NCBI RefSeq assembly: GCF_030651995.1
Contig: NZ_JAUSBN010000056.1
Coordinates: 1-64,000, forward strand
Direction of reading: 5' to 3'
Source: Reyranella sp.
Lineage (GTDB): Bacteria > Pseudomonadota > Alphaproteobacteria > Reyranellales > Reyranellaceae
DNA length: 64,000 bases
Shown: positions 25,892 to 34,182 of the stretch, piece after piece
Position numbering within the stretch: position 1 is the stretch's first letter
Layout of the letters: each line of letters opens with the position of its first letter
Position numbers and translations under genes: made by a program
The notes under the pieces: generated by a model
Seen by the model: the letters and a program-made list of their open reading frames with translations, nothing else
The model's database searches: none
What the model was told of the DNA's origin: nothing

Positions 25892-26584
25892 ATGGCCGAG
25901 CGCATCCTGATGATCGACGACGACGACCGCCTCGCCGGGATGGTTTCGGACTATCTCGGCGGGGCGGGCTTTCGCGTGACCGTGGCCAACACCGGCCGCG
26001 ACGGCGAGGCCCAGCTCAAGCGCGAGACCTTCGACGCGGTGATCCTCGACTTGATGTTGCCCGATGCCGACGGACTCGATCTCTGCCGCCGCCTGCGCAC
26101 CACCAGCGACGTGCCGATCCTGATGCTGACCGCCCGCGGCGAGCCGATGGACCGGGTGGTCGGCCTCGAACTTGGCGCCGACGACTATCTCGCCAAGCCG
26201 TTCGAACCGCGCGAGCTGCAGGCCCGCCTGCGCGCCATCCTGCGCCGCAAGGGATCGTCGGCGCCGAAGTCGGACGTGCTGCGCTTCGGCCGCCTGGAAA
26301 TCGACAAGGGCGCCCGCGTGGTCCGCGTCGACGGCGAGGAGCGCCCCATCACCTCCTACCAGTTCGCGCTGCTGCTGGCGCTGGCCGAGCGCGCTGGCCG
26401 CGTGCTCTCGCGCGATGCGCTGATGGATGTGCTGAAGGGTGAGAAGCTCGAAGCCTTCGACCGCTCGGTCGACGTCCATGTCAGCCGCATCCGCGCCGCC
26501 ATCGAGGACGATCCCAAGAAGCCGCGCCGCATCCTCACCCTGCGCGGCACCGGGTATGTCTTCGCCAGGGATCAGGATCGCTAG
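25892..26584 (+). CDS. OmpR/CpxR-type response regulator
   Basis: A 230-residue two-component regulator. The receiver domain has DDD at 10-12, the phospho-acceptor Asp53 in VILDLMLPDADG, the switch Thr in MLTARGE and Lys in LAKPFEP. A winged-helix DNA-binding domain follows (about 128-228, with DRSVDVHVSRIRAAIEDD and LRGTGYVF). I use the ATG at 25892 before ERILMIDDD; an ATG at 25856, with AAGGG upstream, would add 12 residues. The cognate kinase is 122 bases downstream, after a REPIN-like hairpin. Confidence 0.93.
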   Translation: MAERILMIDDDDRLAGMVSDYLGGAGFRVTVANTGRDGEAQLKRETFDAVILDLMLPDADGLDLCRRLRTTSDVPILMLTARGEPMDRVVGLELGADDYLAKPFEPRELQARLRAILRRKGSSAPKSDVLRFGRLEIDKGARVVRVDGEERPITSYQFALLLALAERAGRVLSRDALMDVLKGEKLEAFDRSVDVHVSRIRAAIEDDPKKPRRILTLRGTGYVFARDQDR

Positions 26585-26608
26585 GAATGTCATCGCAACG
26601 AACCCCCT

Positions 26609-26675
26609 GTCATCCCGAGCGTAGCGAGGGACCTTTGAGGCCACAGGAAAGGTCCCTCGCTACGCTCGGGATGAC
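26609..26675. repeat. REPIN-like palindrome, copy D
   Basis: Perfect arms (GTCATCCCGAGCGTAGCGAG... and complement) enclose an 11-base loop between the response-regulator and kinase genes. Compared with copy B the arm has a compensated change (GTAG for GCAG, matched on the other side), so pairing is kept. Confidence 0.85.
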
Positions 26676-26705
26676 AATTTTTGTGTCGCCCGCAGCCCGC
26701 TGACC

Positions 26706-27959
26706 ATGCAGCGCCTCTACCTCCAGTTCTACGTCACCATCCTCGTCGTGCTGGCGGTGTTCGTCGGCGCGGCGGTGTTGCTGTGGCGGGTGGCCGACGA
26801 TGACAATCGCACGCCGCAATATCTCGACGTCGCGGCCGAACTGACCGGCGCGCTGCTGCCGGACGCGACGGCGCCGCGTCCCGAGCAGCAGCGCGCGATC
26901 GAGGGGCTGCAGCGCAAGCTGCGCTTCGACATCGCACTCTACGAGCCCGACGGCGACATGATCGCCATGGCCGGCAAGCCGCCGCCGCGCTTCGATCCCA
27001 ACCGCGCGCGCACCGGCTGGCGGCGCGGGCCCGGCGGGCCGAACTTCGTGCTGCAACTGCCGGACGGACGCTGGCTGGTGGCACGGCAGGTGCGCGAACG
27101 GCCCAACCCGATTTTCTGGATCGCCGCGGCGCTGGGTCTGGTCGCCGTCGCCGTCGCGATCGCCGCCTTCCCGGTGGTGCGCGGGCTCGGCCGACGACTG
27201 GAGCGGCTCAAGGCCGGCGTCGACCGGCTGGGCGGCGGCGATCTCGGCGCCCGCGTGAAGGTCGAGGGCCGCGACGAGGTGGCAGCGCTGGCTGCCAGCT
27301 TCAACCGTTCGGCCGAGCGCATCGAGGCGCTGGTGGCGGCCCACCGCCTGCTGCTGGCCAACGCCAGTCACGAGCTGCGCACGCCGCTCACCCGCATCTC
27401 GGTCGCGGCCTCCCTGCTGGGCGATGCCGCCGATCCCAGGACCCGCGAATCGCTGAAGCGGGACGTGGCCGAACTCAACGAGCTGATCGAGCAGATCCTG
27501 CTGGCGAGCCGCCTCGAGGCGCTGCCCACGCTGGAGCAGCACGAGCCTGTCGACCTGCTGGCGCTGGCCGCCGAGGAAGCCTCGCACTACGACGTCGAGG
27601 TGAACGGCGAGCCGGTCACCGTCTCCGGCGACCGCACCCTGCTGCGCCGCCTGGTGCGCAATCTGGTCGAGAACGCGCAGCGTTACGGCGGCGGCACCCC
27701 GATCGAGGTTTCAGTCACGCGCGAAGGCAACCGCGCCGTGCTCGACGTCATCGATCACGGCCCCGGCGTGCCGGAGGCCGAACGCCAGCGCATCTTCGAG
27801 CCCTTCTACCGCCTGGCCGGCGCGTCGGAGAGCGGCCGCGGCAGCGGCCTCGGCCTCGCGCTGGTGCTCGATATTGCCCGCCGCCACGGCGGCGATGTGG
27901 TGTGTTTGGAGGCCGAGGGCGGTGGCAGCCGTTTCAGAGTTGATCTGCCGGCGGCGTGA
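26706..27959 (+). CDS. Sensor histidine kinase, CpxA-like
   Basis: A 417-residue membrane kinase. TM1 is about 8-28, a short periplasmic domain of roughly 100 residues follows, TM2 is about 136-156, then HAMP (VVRGLGRRLERLKAGV), the H-box SHELRTPLTRI with phospho-acceptor His222, N-box NLVENAQRYGGG, and the ATP lid DHGPGVP and GSGLGLAL. The periplasmic part is small and rich in Arg and Pro, compatible with sensing envelope stress together with the upstream Spy/CpxP-like protein. The ligand is unknown. It converges on the glycosyltransferase cluster 12 bases away. Confidence 0.92.
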   Translation: MQRLYLQFYVTILVVLAVFVGAAVLLWRVADDDNRTPQYLDVAAELTGALLPDATAPRPEQQRAIEGLQRKLRFDIALYEPDGDMIAMAGKPPPRFDPNRARTGWRRGPGGPNFVLQLPDGRWLVARQVRERPNPIFWIAAALGLVAVAVAIAAFPVVRGLGRRLERLKAGVDRLGGGDLGARVKVEGRDEVAALAASFNRSAERIEALVAAHRLLLANASHELRTPLTRISVAASLLGDAADPRTRESLKRDVAELNELIEQILLASRLEALPTLEQHEPVDLLALAAEEASHYDVEVNGEPVTVSGDRTLLRRLVRNLVENAQRYGGGTPIEVSVTREGNRAVLDVIDHGPGVPEAERQRIFEPFYRLAGASESGRGSGLGLALVLDIARRHGGDVVCLEAEGGGSRFRVDLPAA

Positions 27960-27971
27960 AGTTCGGCTTCC

Positions 27972-29228
27972 TCAAACCTTGGCCCCACGGAGGCGCCGCA
28001 GCGCAGCCGCGACAGCGTCGAGGCCATGGGACTGTGCAACCAGGACGCCCGCCCGGCCGGCAAGATGCCGCGCGAGGGCGGGATCGGATTTGATCCTCAG
28101 GCAGGCGCGGGCGATCGATGCCGCGCTGTCGCCGATCAGCAGCTCCCCACCGTCGGCAGCGCCGAGTCCTTCGGCGCCGAGCGCGGTACTGACGACCGGT
28201 ACACGGTGGGCGAAGGCCTCGAGTATCTTGAGCCGCGTCCCACCGCCGGCACGGATCGGAACGATCGCAACGTCGGCTGCCGCGTAGAACGGCGCGAGGC
28301 AGGGCGCGTATCCATGCAGCCGCACATCCTCCAGACGGCCAAACCGGCCTGCGAGATGGTCGCCACCCGCACCGACGATGTCGATGGCGATCTCGTACGA
28401 AGACAGGCGATGCAGCGCCGTGCGGATGGTCGTGCACAGAAAATCGACCGCGTCGGCATTGGGCAGGTACTCGAGCGTGCCCACGAACAGGAGGCGAAGC
28501 GGACCCTCGATCGACGGCTCATGCCGCGGCACGTGGTCCGGCGGCAGAACGCCGTTGGGCACGACCGCCGTTCGCGCAGCGGGGAACTGACGGCCGAGCC
28601 GCTCGGCATCGACGGGGTTGGCAAGCGACACCCGGTCGAACGCCGCCAGGTAGCGGTGGGCGTAGGTCTCGTACTTGGCGCGCTCCCACTCCTCGTGCCG
28701 CGCCGCCTCTTCCTCGCCGCGCAAGCGGCGAAGATCGGCCAGCCTCGTTCGCGTCTCCAGTTCGTCGTCGTCGAGATCGAGAACCATTTCCGGGCGCGCC
28801 GCAGGGGCAAGCCGCAGGAATGGATCGACCAGGGGTGCAAGGTAGAGCCGCATCACGTGGACCATCGACGGCGGACGGATCCGCGCCCAATCGAACACCG
28901 CTCCTGCGCTGGCCACCGTACAGAACCGTGCGAGGAACGGCTTCGGATAGCGCTCCATCGCACGTGCCCTCTCCAGCGGATCGGTCAGGCGCGAGATCAG
29001 TGCGACATGCGGATCGAGATGCTCCCCAAGCGGCAGGATGTGGACCCGCGCCGCTTCGCGGAGAACGTGGTCGGGAGGCGACAGCTCGCCGCCGACCACC
29101 GGCACCACGATCAAGTCGACCTCGTCGTCACGGGCGAGAGCGGCGAGCGTCATCGCAGCGCGTCGGGCGAGACCGCTGCCGGTGTGTCGCGGCATGACCG
29201 GCGTCACGAGGAGCACCCGTCGCCGCAT
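27972..29228 (-). CDS. GT4-type glycosyltransferase
   Basis: A 418-residue two-domain (GT-B) glycosyltransferase. The start RRVLLVTPVMPRHTGSGLA is the Gly-rich donor loop of group 1 enzymes, and the C-terminal half has LRLLFVGTLEYLPNADAV, then APFYAAADVAIVPIRAGGGTRLKILEAFAH, with the conserved Glu that contacts the nucleotide sugar. The middle holds LVLDLDDDELETRTR. The start at 29228 shares a base with the stop of the next gene upstream, so the three minus-strand transferases are coupled. Donor and acceptor are unknown. Confidence 0.88.
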   Translation of the reverse strand: MRRRVLLVTPVMPRHTGSGLARRAAMTLAALARDDEVDLIVVPVVGGELSPPDHVLREAARVHILPLGEHLDPHVALISRLTDPLERARAMERYPKPFLARFCTVASAGAVFDWARIRPPSMVHVMRLYLAPLVDPFLRLAPAARPEMVLDLDDDELETRTRLADLRRLRGEEEAARHEEWERAKYETYAHRYLAAFDRVSLANPVDAERLGRQFPAARTAVVPNGVLPPDHVPRHEPSIEGPLRLLFVGTLEYLPNADAVDFLCTTIRTALHRLSSYEIAIDIVGAGGDHLAGRFGRLEDVRLHGYAPCLAPFYAAADVAIVPIRAGGGTRLKILEAFAHRVPVVSTALGAEGLGAADGGELLIGDSAASIARACLRIKSDPALARHLAGRAGVLVAQSHGLDAVAAALRRLRGAKV

Positions 29229-30007
29229 CAGTCGCGGGCGTGGAGAACTTCGAGGTTTGGCATCCCCCAGCACTGGTGGCCCATGTCGGCGGCAAGCAGG
29301 GCGAGCCCCTCGGTCTCGATCTCGCCTTCCATCTGCGGGCCCCACGGCCCCGGCCGCCGGGCCGCGGGATGGCCCGGCCGGTAGGGGAACGGCGGAAAGA
29401 TGAGCCCGTCGCGGTGGATGTCGCCGCGTACCAGCAGCACGGTGCCGCCGACGCTGTCGAGACGCACCAGGTCGGGCCCGCCGCGCAGCGCATCCATGTG
29501 GACGGTACCGCGATCGCGCCAGCCATTGCGATCGAAGGTCGGTCCACCATAGTCGTGGACACAATGCGGGTGAACGATATCGCGCCCGACCGCGATCAGG
29601 CGCTGCAACAGGTCGGTCGGATACTCGACGACGTCGACGTCCAGCCACAGCACCCAGTCGTGGTCGGCCAGGGCCTGGAAAAGCAGATGGTTGCGCGCCC
29701 GCGCGAGCACACGCCGGCGCTGCAATTGCCACGGATGGCTCCAGCGCGGCACGCCGGCCGGCAGGTGGAAGCCGAAGTCACGCTTCCAGACGCCGACATT
29801 CGCAAAGCGCGACCGGGCTGCGGCGGCGTGTTGCGCCAATCGTCCGAACGTATCGTCGAGACTGTCGCTTTCGAGCAGGCCGACGGAGAGCGCCTCAAGC
29901 GGCCAGTCCAGGCGATGAAGGTTGTTCCAGTAGCGATCGAGATGGGGCATCGCATCCTTCACCGGGGTGAGGATGAGGATGGCCGGCGGACTAGAGGGCG
30001 GGGTCAT
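29228..30007 (-). CDS. Anp1/Mnn9-like glycosyltransferase
   Basis: A 259-residue GT-A enzyme resembling the Anp1/Mnn9/Van1 family, best known from the fungal Golgi mannan polymerase. Marks are ILILTPVKDAMPHLDRYW, ESDSLDDTFGRLA, DHDWVLWLDVDVVEYP with a DxD metal site, and HPHCVHDYGGPTFDRNGW. Bacterial homologues occur in a few lineages with unknown products. The ATG at 30007 lies inside the end of the upstream gene (17-base overlap) and lacks a clear ribosome-binding site; in-frame ATGs at 30028 and 30043 are alternatives. Confidence 0.8.
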   Translation of the reverse strand: MTPPSSPPAILILTPVKDAMPHLDRYWNNLHRLDWPLEALSVGLLESDSLDDTFGRLAQHAAAARSRFANVGVWKRDFGFHLPAGVPRWSHPWQLQRRRVLARARNHLLFQALADHDWVLWLDVDVVEYPTDLLQRLIAVGRDIVHPHCVHDYGGPTFDRNGWRDRGTVHMDALRGGPDLVRLDSVGGTVLLVRGDIHRDGLIFPPFPYRPGHPAARRPGPWGPQMEGEIETEGLALLAADMGHQCWGMPNLEVLHARD

Positions 30008-31514
30008 AGCCGCCAAGTGGAAAGGCATGGCGGTTCCAGCCATGTCCCGGCGCAATGCCGTGGCCCGCAGGACCATCGGAAGGTGCAGACCAGCCGTCGA
30101 AAGCGACCTGGAGCAGCCGCGCGCGCCCGGGGCTTGCCGCGTTGCCTGCGATGGCATCGAGCCGCTCCCGCGCGGACGGATCGAGGGTCGCGAGGGTGCG
30201 CAGGAAGCCCGCGAAATCGCGCAGGGTCTCGCCATCGCCGGGCAGCATTTCGTAGTGCGCCAGAGTGCGTTCGAGCAGTTCATCGAGCGACCCGGTCGCG
30301 ATCACCGCCGCCGCCGGCCGCGGATCGGCGATAGGCTCCCCCTGAAGCAGCGCGGTCGGGCTGTACGGCGGATGCAGAAGCTTGCCGCGCCACGTCCCGT
30401 CGCTCGCCCGGCGCAGACGCGTGTGGATCGCGCCATTGCCCGAAAGCACCACGGCGGGCCCGGCCGCATCCTCGGCGACATGCCAGTAGAACGACTCGCC
30501 GGGGGCGCCGCCAAGGCGATGATCGGGCAGCAACTCGATGCTCCGTTCATCCGACGTGACGCGCACGTAGAGGAACCGGCGCGTCTGCGCGAGCTCGCGC
30601 TCGATCGCGATGGCGGCCGCCGACCGGGCCGGCGGATGAAAGACGTTCCCGTCCCAGCGCTCGCCCAGCGCCGCCAGCAGGGCGAAGCACTCGGCCTCGA
30701 AGCGGAATCCCTCGATGACGGGGTTCTCGCCCTGGAGCACCCATTTGGCGCCGTTGCGATGCTGGAACAGTACGGCGCCGGACGACGGATCACGCTGGCA
30801 CAGCGTGGCCTCGAGCTGCTTGGGAGGATGGGCCACGAGATGGTGCGGCTGGGCCAGCATCAGCCAGGCGATCAGGAACGTGTCCTTGTCGCCGTGCAGC
30901 AGTCGGTAGAACTCGTCCGATCGCTGGTTCATCCAGTGCGCCAGGCCGAGCGCGCGCCAGCAGCGTGACTTGTCGAGCAGCAGCTGTCCCGATTCGAACG
31001 AAGGGCAATCCCTCGGCTCCAGCCCCGCGAGACGCCATATCGGGTTCGACCGCGACAGCCGCAGCAGGTCGGGCCAGAACAGCGCCCCGGTCGTGCGGAA
31101 GGCCGCGTGGTCGAACAGGTCGGACGGATCCCTGACAGGCACGTTGTCGGCGTCGAGCAGCAGCACCTCGCGGAAGCGCGAGTGGCGCAGCGCATAGGGC
31201 TTCAGTTCCCAGCCGCCGAGCCGCCGGACCCGATGGCGCCGCGCTACCTCGAAGGCGTCGACCATATCGACGCCAAGGTCGGTGAGCAGGCCACGCATCG
31301 GCATGCTCATCTCCTGTGATCCGAGAAACCAGACCTCGATCGGCAAGGTACAGCCTAGTTGCCGCAGCCTGCCGATGCAGATCCAGGCGCACGTGAACAG
31401 GCGCGGGCCGCCGGCACAGATGACGATGCCGCGGCCGTCGAAGCGAGCTTCCGGGAATTCGTCGGGAGTGGCAGCGGCCTCCGCCAGAGCGGCCGACAGT
31501 TCGCTGCGGCTCAT
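29991..31514 (-). CDS. Mnn1-like putative mannosyltransferase with extra C-terminal domain
   Basis: A 507-residue protein. Residues 25-285 look like the putative mannosyltransferase (Mnn1/alpha-1,3) fold: GIVICAGGPRLFTCAW, PIEVWFLGSQE, the metal site LLLDADNVPVRDP, then SFESGQLLLDKSRCWRAL and HGDKDTFLIAWL. The last 200 residues have no family I recognise: they start with a segment that may be a beta-rich domain and end in a helical stretch. It is first of the minus-strand trio and diverges from the PqqD-like gene across 67 bases. Confidence 0.78.
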   Translation of the reverse strand: MSRSELSAALAEAAATPDEFPEARFDGRGIVICAGGPRLFTCAWICIGRLRQLGCTLPIEVWFLGSQEMSMPMRGLLTDLGVDMVDAFEVARRHRVRRLGGWELKPYALRHSRFREVLLLDADNVPVRDPSDLFDHAAFRTTGALFWPDLLRLSRSNPIWRLAGLEPRDCPSFESGQLLLDKSRCWRALGLAHWMNQRSDEFYRLLHGDKDTFLIAWLMLAQPHHLVAHPPKQLEATLCQRDPSSGAVLFQHRNGAKWVLQGENPVIEGFRFEAECFALLAALGERWDGNVFHPPARSAAAIAIERELAQTRRFLYVRVTSDERSIELLPDHRLGGAPGESFYWHVAEDAAGPAVVLSGNGAIHTRLRRASDGTWRGKLLHPPYSPTALLQGEPIADPRPAAAVIATGSLDELLERTLAHYEMLPGDGETLRDFAGFLRTLATLDPSARERLDAIAGNAASPGRARLLQVAFDGWSAPSDGPAGHGIAPGHGWNRHAFPLGGYDPAL

Positions 31515-31581
31515 GAGCGCCGTCGCACCGGCGACAGGCTCTTGTTGCCCGCCTTCGGGAGCTTGGGCATGCTCGTTTACA

Positions 31582-31851
31582 ATGACACGATCTCCCTTGG
31601 GCCGTCCGTCCTGCGCCGCCGGCCTCGAGATAAATCCCGTCTCGGACGGCTACATCGTCTATCAACCGGACCGTGATCGCATCCACTATCTCAATGCGAC
31701 CGCTGCGGTCGTCCTCGAATTGTGCAACGGCCGCAACGACGCGAACGAGCTGGCAGCGCTGCTGCAGCTTGCTTTCGATCTCGGCAAGCCACCGCACGAT
31801 GCAGTCTCCGAATGCCTCGCAACGCTGATGCGAGAAGGTCTCGTCCGCTGA
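31582..31851 (+). CDS. PqqD-like protein (HPr-rel-A system type)
   Basis: An 89-residue RRE-fold protein. The stretch SDGYIVYQPDRDRIHYLNAT, then AAVVLELCNG and a helical end (VSECLATLMREGLV), follows the PqqD pattern of a winged helix that binds leader peptides and presents them to a modifying enzyme. Its position directly before an HprK-related kinase matches the pair described in protein-family models as the HPr-rel-A system. The ATG at 31582 is my choice. The 3' end overlaps the kinase start by 40 bases. Confidence 0.75.
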   Translation: MTRSPLGRPSCAAGLEINPVSDGYIVYQPDRDRIHYLNATAAVVLELCNGRNDANELAALLQLAFDLGKPPHDAVSECLATLMREGLVR

Positions 31852-32675
31852 CGGCAGGAGACCGGTTCCAGCTTCTCACCAGCGCTTTCACCGTCGTCGG
31901 TGATTGCGACGGCGCACGTCGGCGGGTTCGCGAGGTCGCGCCGCAGGCCCGCCAGGCCATGGCGATCGAACGACATCGGGAGCTGGGCGCCTGGAACAAC
32001 GATGGCGAAATTCGCCTCACGGTCGATGGGCAGGATGTCGACTTCGAGCTGACCGCGGTTCAGGCCGGCGAGAACCTGCTGCGACGGATGCACCGTGAAG
32101 CGCTGGCCGCCTTGCCTGACCATGTGCGCTTTCGTGCGGTGATCGGCCGATCCGGAGGGCGCAGCTTCCTGGTGGTCGGCCCTCGACGCTCTGGCAAGAC
32201 GACCCTGGCACTCGGCCTGCTGTTAGCGGGCTGCGAGGTGAGCGGCGACGAACTCGTGCTTCTGCGCGACGGGCAGGCAGTGGCCTTTCCGTGGCGCTTC
32301 ATGGTCAACGAGCCGAGCGTCGCGTTGCTGCCGCCCCTGCGTGCCTTGCCGCCGGTCGTCGCTCGTGGCGGGGCGCTGGCGCGCGACTGGTGGTTCGCAA
32401 CCGATCCGACCGCATTCGGCCAGCCTTGGGACATCCGACCGGCGGCGATTGAATCGGTGTTCTGGCTGGAGCCTGGCCACGGCTCACGAAGCGTCGTGAT
32501 CGAGATCGGCAAGCTCGACATGACCCGCCGCCTGCTCTCGCAAACGACGGCGCCTCCGTCCAAACGCAGCGGCTGGCTGGGCGACATCACGCGCCTGGTC
32601 GAGGCGGCGCGAACTTTCCGTGTCGAGATGGGCGACGTCGCCTCAACCTGCGTTGCGGTCGCCGACCGCGTTTGA
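31812..32675 (+). CDS. HprK-related kinase A
   Basis: A 287-residue relative of HPr kinase/phosphorylase. The P-loop VGPRRSGKTT (122-131) is followed by GCEVSGDELVLL (140-151), which corresponds to the catalytic-base region of HprK, and a later PWRFMVNEPS segment. It lacks the HprK N-terminal domain. HprK-like enzymes phosphorylate Ser on HPr, and related kinases decorate lasso peptides; no HPr gene is nearby. The ATG at 31812 is the only start that keeps the conserved FQLLTSAFTV region; it lies inside the PqqD gene. Confidence 0.78.
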   Translation: MPRNADARRSRPLTAGDRFQLLTSAFTVVGDCDGARRRVREVAPQARQAMAIERHRELGAWNNDGEIRLTVDGQDVDFELTAVQAGENLLRRMHREALAALPDHVRFRAVIGRSGGRSFLVVGPRRSGKTTLALGLLLAGCEVSGDELVLLRDGQAVAFPWRFMVNEPSVALLPPLRALPPVVARGGALARDWWFATDPTAFGQPWDIRPAAIESVFWLEPGHGSRSVVIEIGKLDMTRRLLSQTTAPPSKRSGWLGDITRLVEAARTFRVEMGDVASTCVAVADRV

Positions 32676-32688
32676 TACAGATCGTCGC

Positions 32689-32961
32689 ATGACCAACGAT
32701 GTCGATCCGCGCGTCCTGACCAGTGTCGACGAAACTCGCCGCGACATCGTACGGAGGCTGGTTCTCGGCAGTGCTTTCGTCCTGCCTGCCATCGCTTCGT
32801 TTCCGATGGACTCCTTGGCCCAGGCACAGGCGCCTGTGCGGACCCTCAATACTGGATCGGGCGACGTTCATCACCGAACCAATCCCGACGGGGCGGTCAA
32901 ACCCGCCAATCCGACGACAATTCCCGGAACTGGCAACCCGGCCGGTCCAGCGCGGCGCTGA
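32689..32961 (+). CDS. Small twin-arginine peptide, candidate substrate of the PqqD/kinase pair
   Basis: A 90-residue protein. Residues 17-47 resemble a Tat-like leader: TRRDIVRRLVLGSAFVLPAI followed by a possible cleavage site around SLAQAQA. The remaining 43 residues are rich in Asn, Thr, Pro and Gly (TLNTGSGDVHH, NPDGAVKPANPTTIPG) and have no Cys. Short proteins with an RR motif plus a hydrophobic stretch often sit beside PqqD/HprK-like genes. It starts 13 bases after the kinase and precedes a glycosyltransferase by 30. Role as a modified peptide is inference; a simple Tat-exported protein is possible. Confidence 0.65.
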   Translation: MTNDVDPRVLTSVDETRRDIVRRLVLGSAFVLPAIASFPMDSLAQAQAPVRTLNTGSGDVHHRTNPDGAVKPANPTTIPGTGNPAGPARR

Positions 32962-32991
32962 GACGCGCGGCGCGCTCACTGCCAGGGCAGC

Positions 32992-34119
32992 GTGCGCGTT
33001 ACCGCCACCCTGATCGTCCGCGACGAGGAGCGCTTCCTCGACGACTGCCTTCAGTCGATTCAGCCTCTGGTCGACGAGATTGTCGTCGTCGACACGGGGT
33101 CGCGCGACGCAACGCCGGCGATCGCCCGCGCGCACGGTGCGCGGCTGCATGACTTCACCTGGTGTGACGACTTTTCCGCTGCCCGCAACTTTGCGCTGGA
33201 TCAGGCAAGTGGTGACTGGATTCTCTACATCGACGCGGACGAGCGCCTGCGCCCGCTCGACCGTGCGACGGTCCAGCGTGAACTGTCGATGCCGGGATTG
33301 CGGGCGGCCACGGTGCGCTTCCATCCGCAGACGGGATACACGGCCTATCGCGAACTGCGGCTGTTTCGCCGTCATCCCGAAATCCGCTTCGAGGGCGCGA
33401 TGCACGAGACGATCGTTCCCTCGCTCAACCGACTGACCGGTGGCTGTGGGAAGGCGATCGGCGCCTCGACCCTGACCATCGACCATCTCGGCTATGACGG
33501 GGGAACGGTGCGCAAGCACACGCGCGATCTCGGCCTGCTGCAGCGGCAGATCGCGGCCACGCCGGATCGCACATACCTGTGGTGGCACCTCGGGTCGATC
33601 GAGCGCGAGCGCGGCGACCCGGCGGCGGCCGAGCGGGCCTGGCGGCAGGGTATCAAGGCAGCGCGGCGGTCGCCCATCCGGTTGGCCGAAAAGACGATGT
33701 GCTTCGCGGAACTTGCGCGTCAGTGCGGGATCGATGGCAGGAACGGCGAAGCGCTGGCGCTGATCGCCGAGGCCCGCACCCTGCAAGGCGGCAATTTCCT
33801 GCTCGATTGCCTCGAGGCCCGTTCTCTCGCCGCAACGGGCCTCTGGGAGGAGGCTCTGGCGATCTTCGAAAGGCTGGCTAACATCGACGCCGACGCGCTG
33901 GTCGACGACTTCGCCTACGATCGCGCGCTGTTCGGCGCCGGTGCGCTGGCGGAAGGCGGGCTGTGCCTTTTCCGTCTCGAACGCTACGGCGACGCCGCGC
34001 ACTGGTTCGGTCGCGCCGTTGCATGTGAGCCCGACAATCTCTCCTTCCGTGCCCGCTTCGAACTCGCAATGGCGCGAGCGGAGCAACTGACGCAGAAGCA
34101 CCACCGTTTGGACCTTTGA
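32992..34119 (+). CDS. GT2 glycosyltransferase with C-terminal TPR region
   Basis: A 375-residue fusion. The N-terminal GT2 domain (1-about 220) shows TATLIVRDEERFLDDCLQSI, DEIVVVDTGSRDAT and the DxD in WILYIDADERLRPLD, typical of the WaaE/KdtX-like group. The C-terminal part (about 230-365) has helical repeats such as TGLWEEALAIFERL and LERYGDAAHWFGRAV that suit TPRs. Start is GTG at 32992, 30 bases after the peptide gene. It could glycosylate the neighbouring peptide or a surface glycan. Confidence 0.85.
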   Translation: MRVTATLIVRDEERFLDDCLQSIQPLVDEIVVVDTGSRDATPAIARAHGARLHDFTWCDDFSAARNFALDQASGDWILYIDADERLRPLDRATVQRELSMPGLRAATVRFHPQTGYTAYRELRLFRRHPEIRFEGAMHETIVPSLNRLTGGCGKAIGASTLTIDHLGYDGGTVRKHTRDLGLLQRQIAATPDRTYLWWHLGSIERERGDPAAAERAWRQGIKAARRSPIRLAEKTMCFAELARQCGIDGRNGEALALIAEARTLQGGNFLLDCLEARSLAATGLWEEALAIFERLANIDADALVDDFAYDRALFGAGALAEGGLCLFRLERYGDAAHWFGRAVACEPDNLSFRARFELAMARAEQLTQKHHRLDL

Positions 34120-34182
34120 CCGCCGCAGTGGCTGTGCAACATTCTCAGGCCGCCAGTATTGGACAGCGGCGTGTGGGGAAAC

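Noticed and set aside
31359..31676. 105-codon frame overlapping the PqqD gene
   Set aside because: It runs through the start of the divergent Mnn1-like gene and has no family match; the PqqD frame has clear family residues.
32689..32961. Lasso-peptide precursor
   Set aside because: The spacing of a Thr before a core Gly and of a ring-forming Asp/Glu was not met, and no cyclase or protease gene is near.
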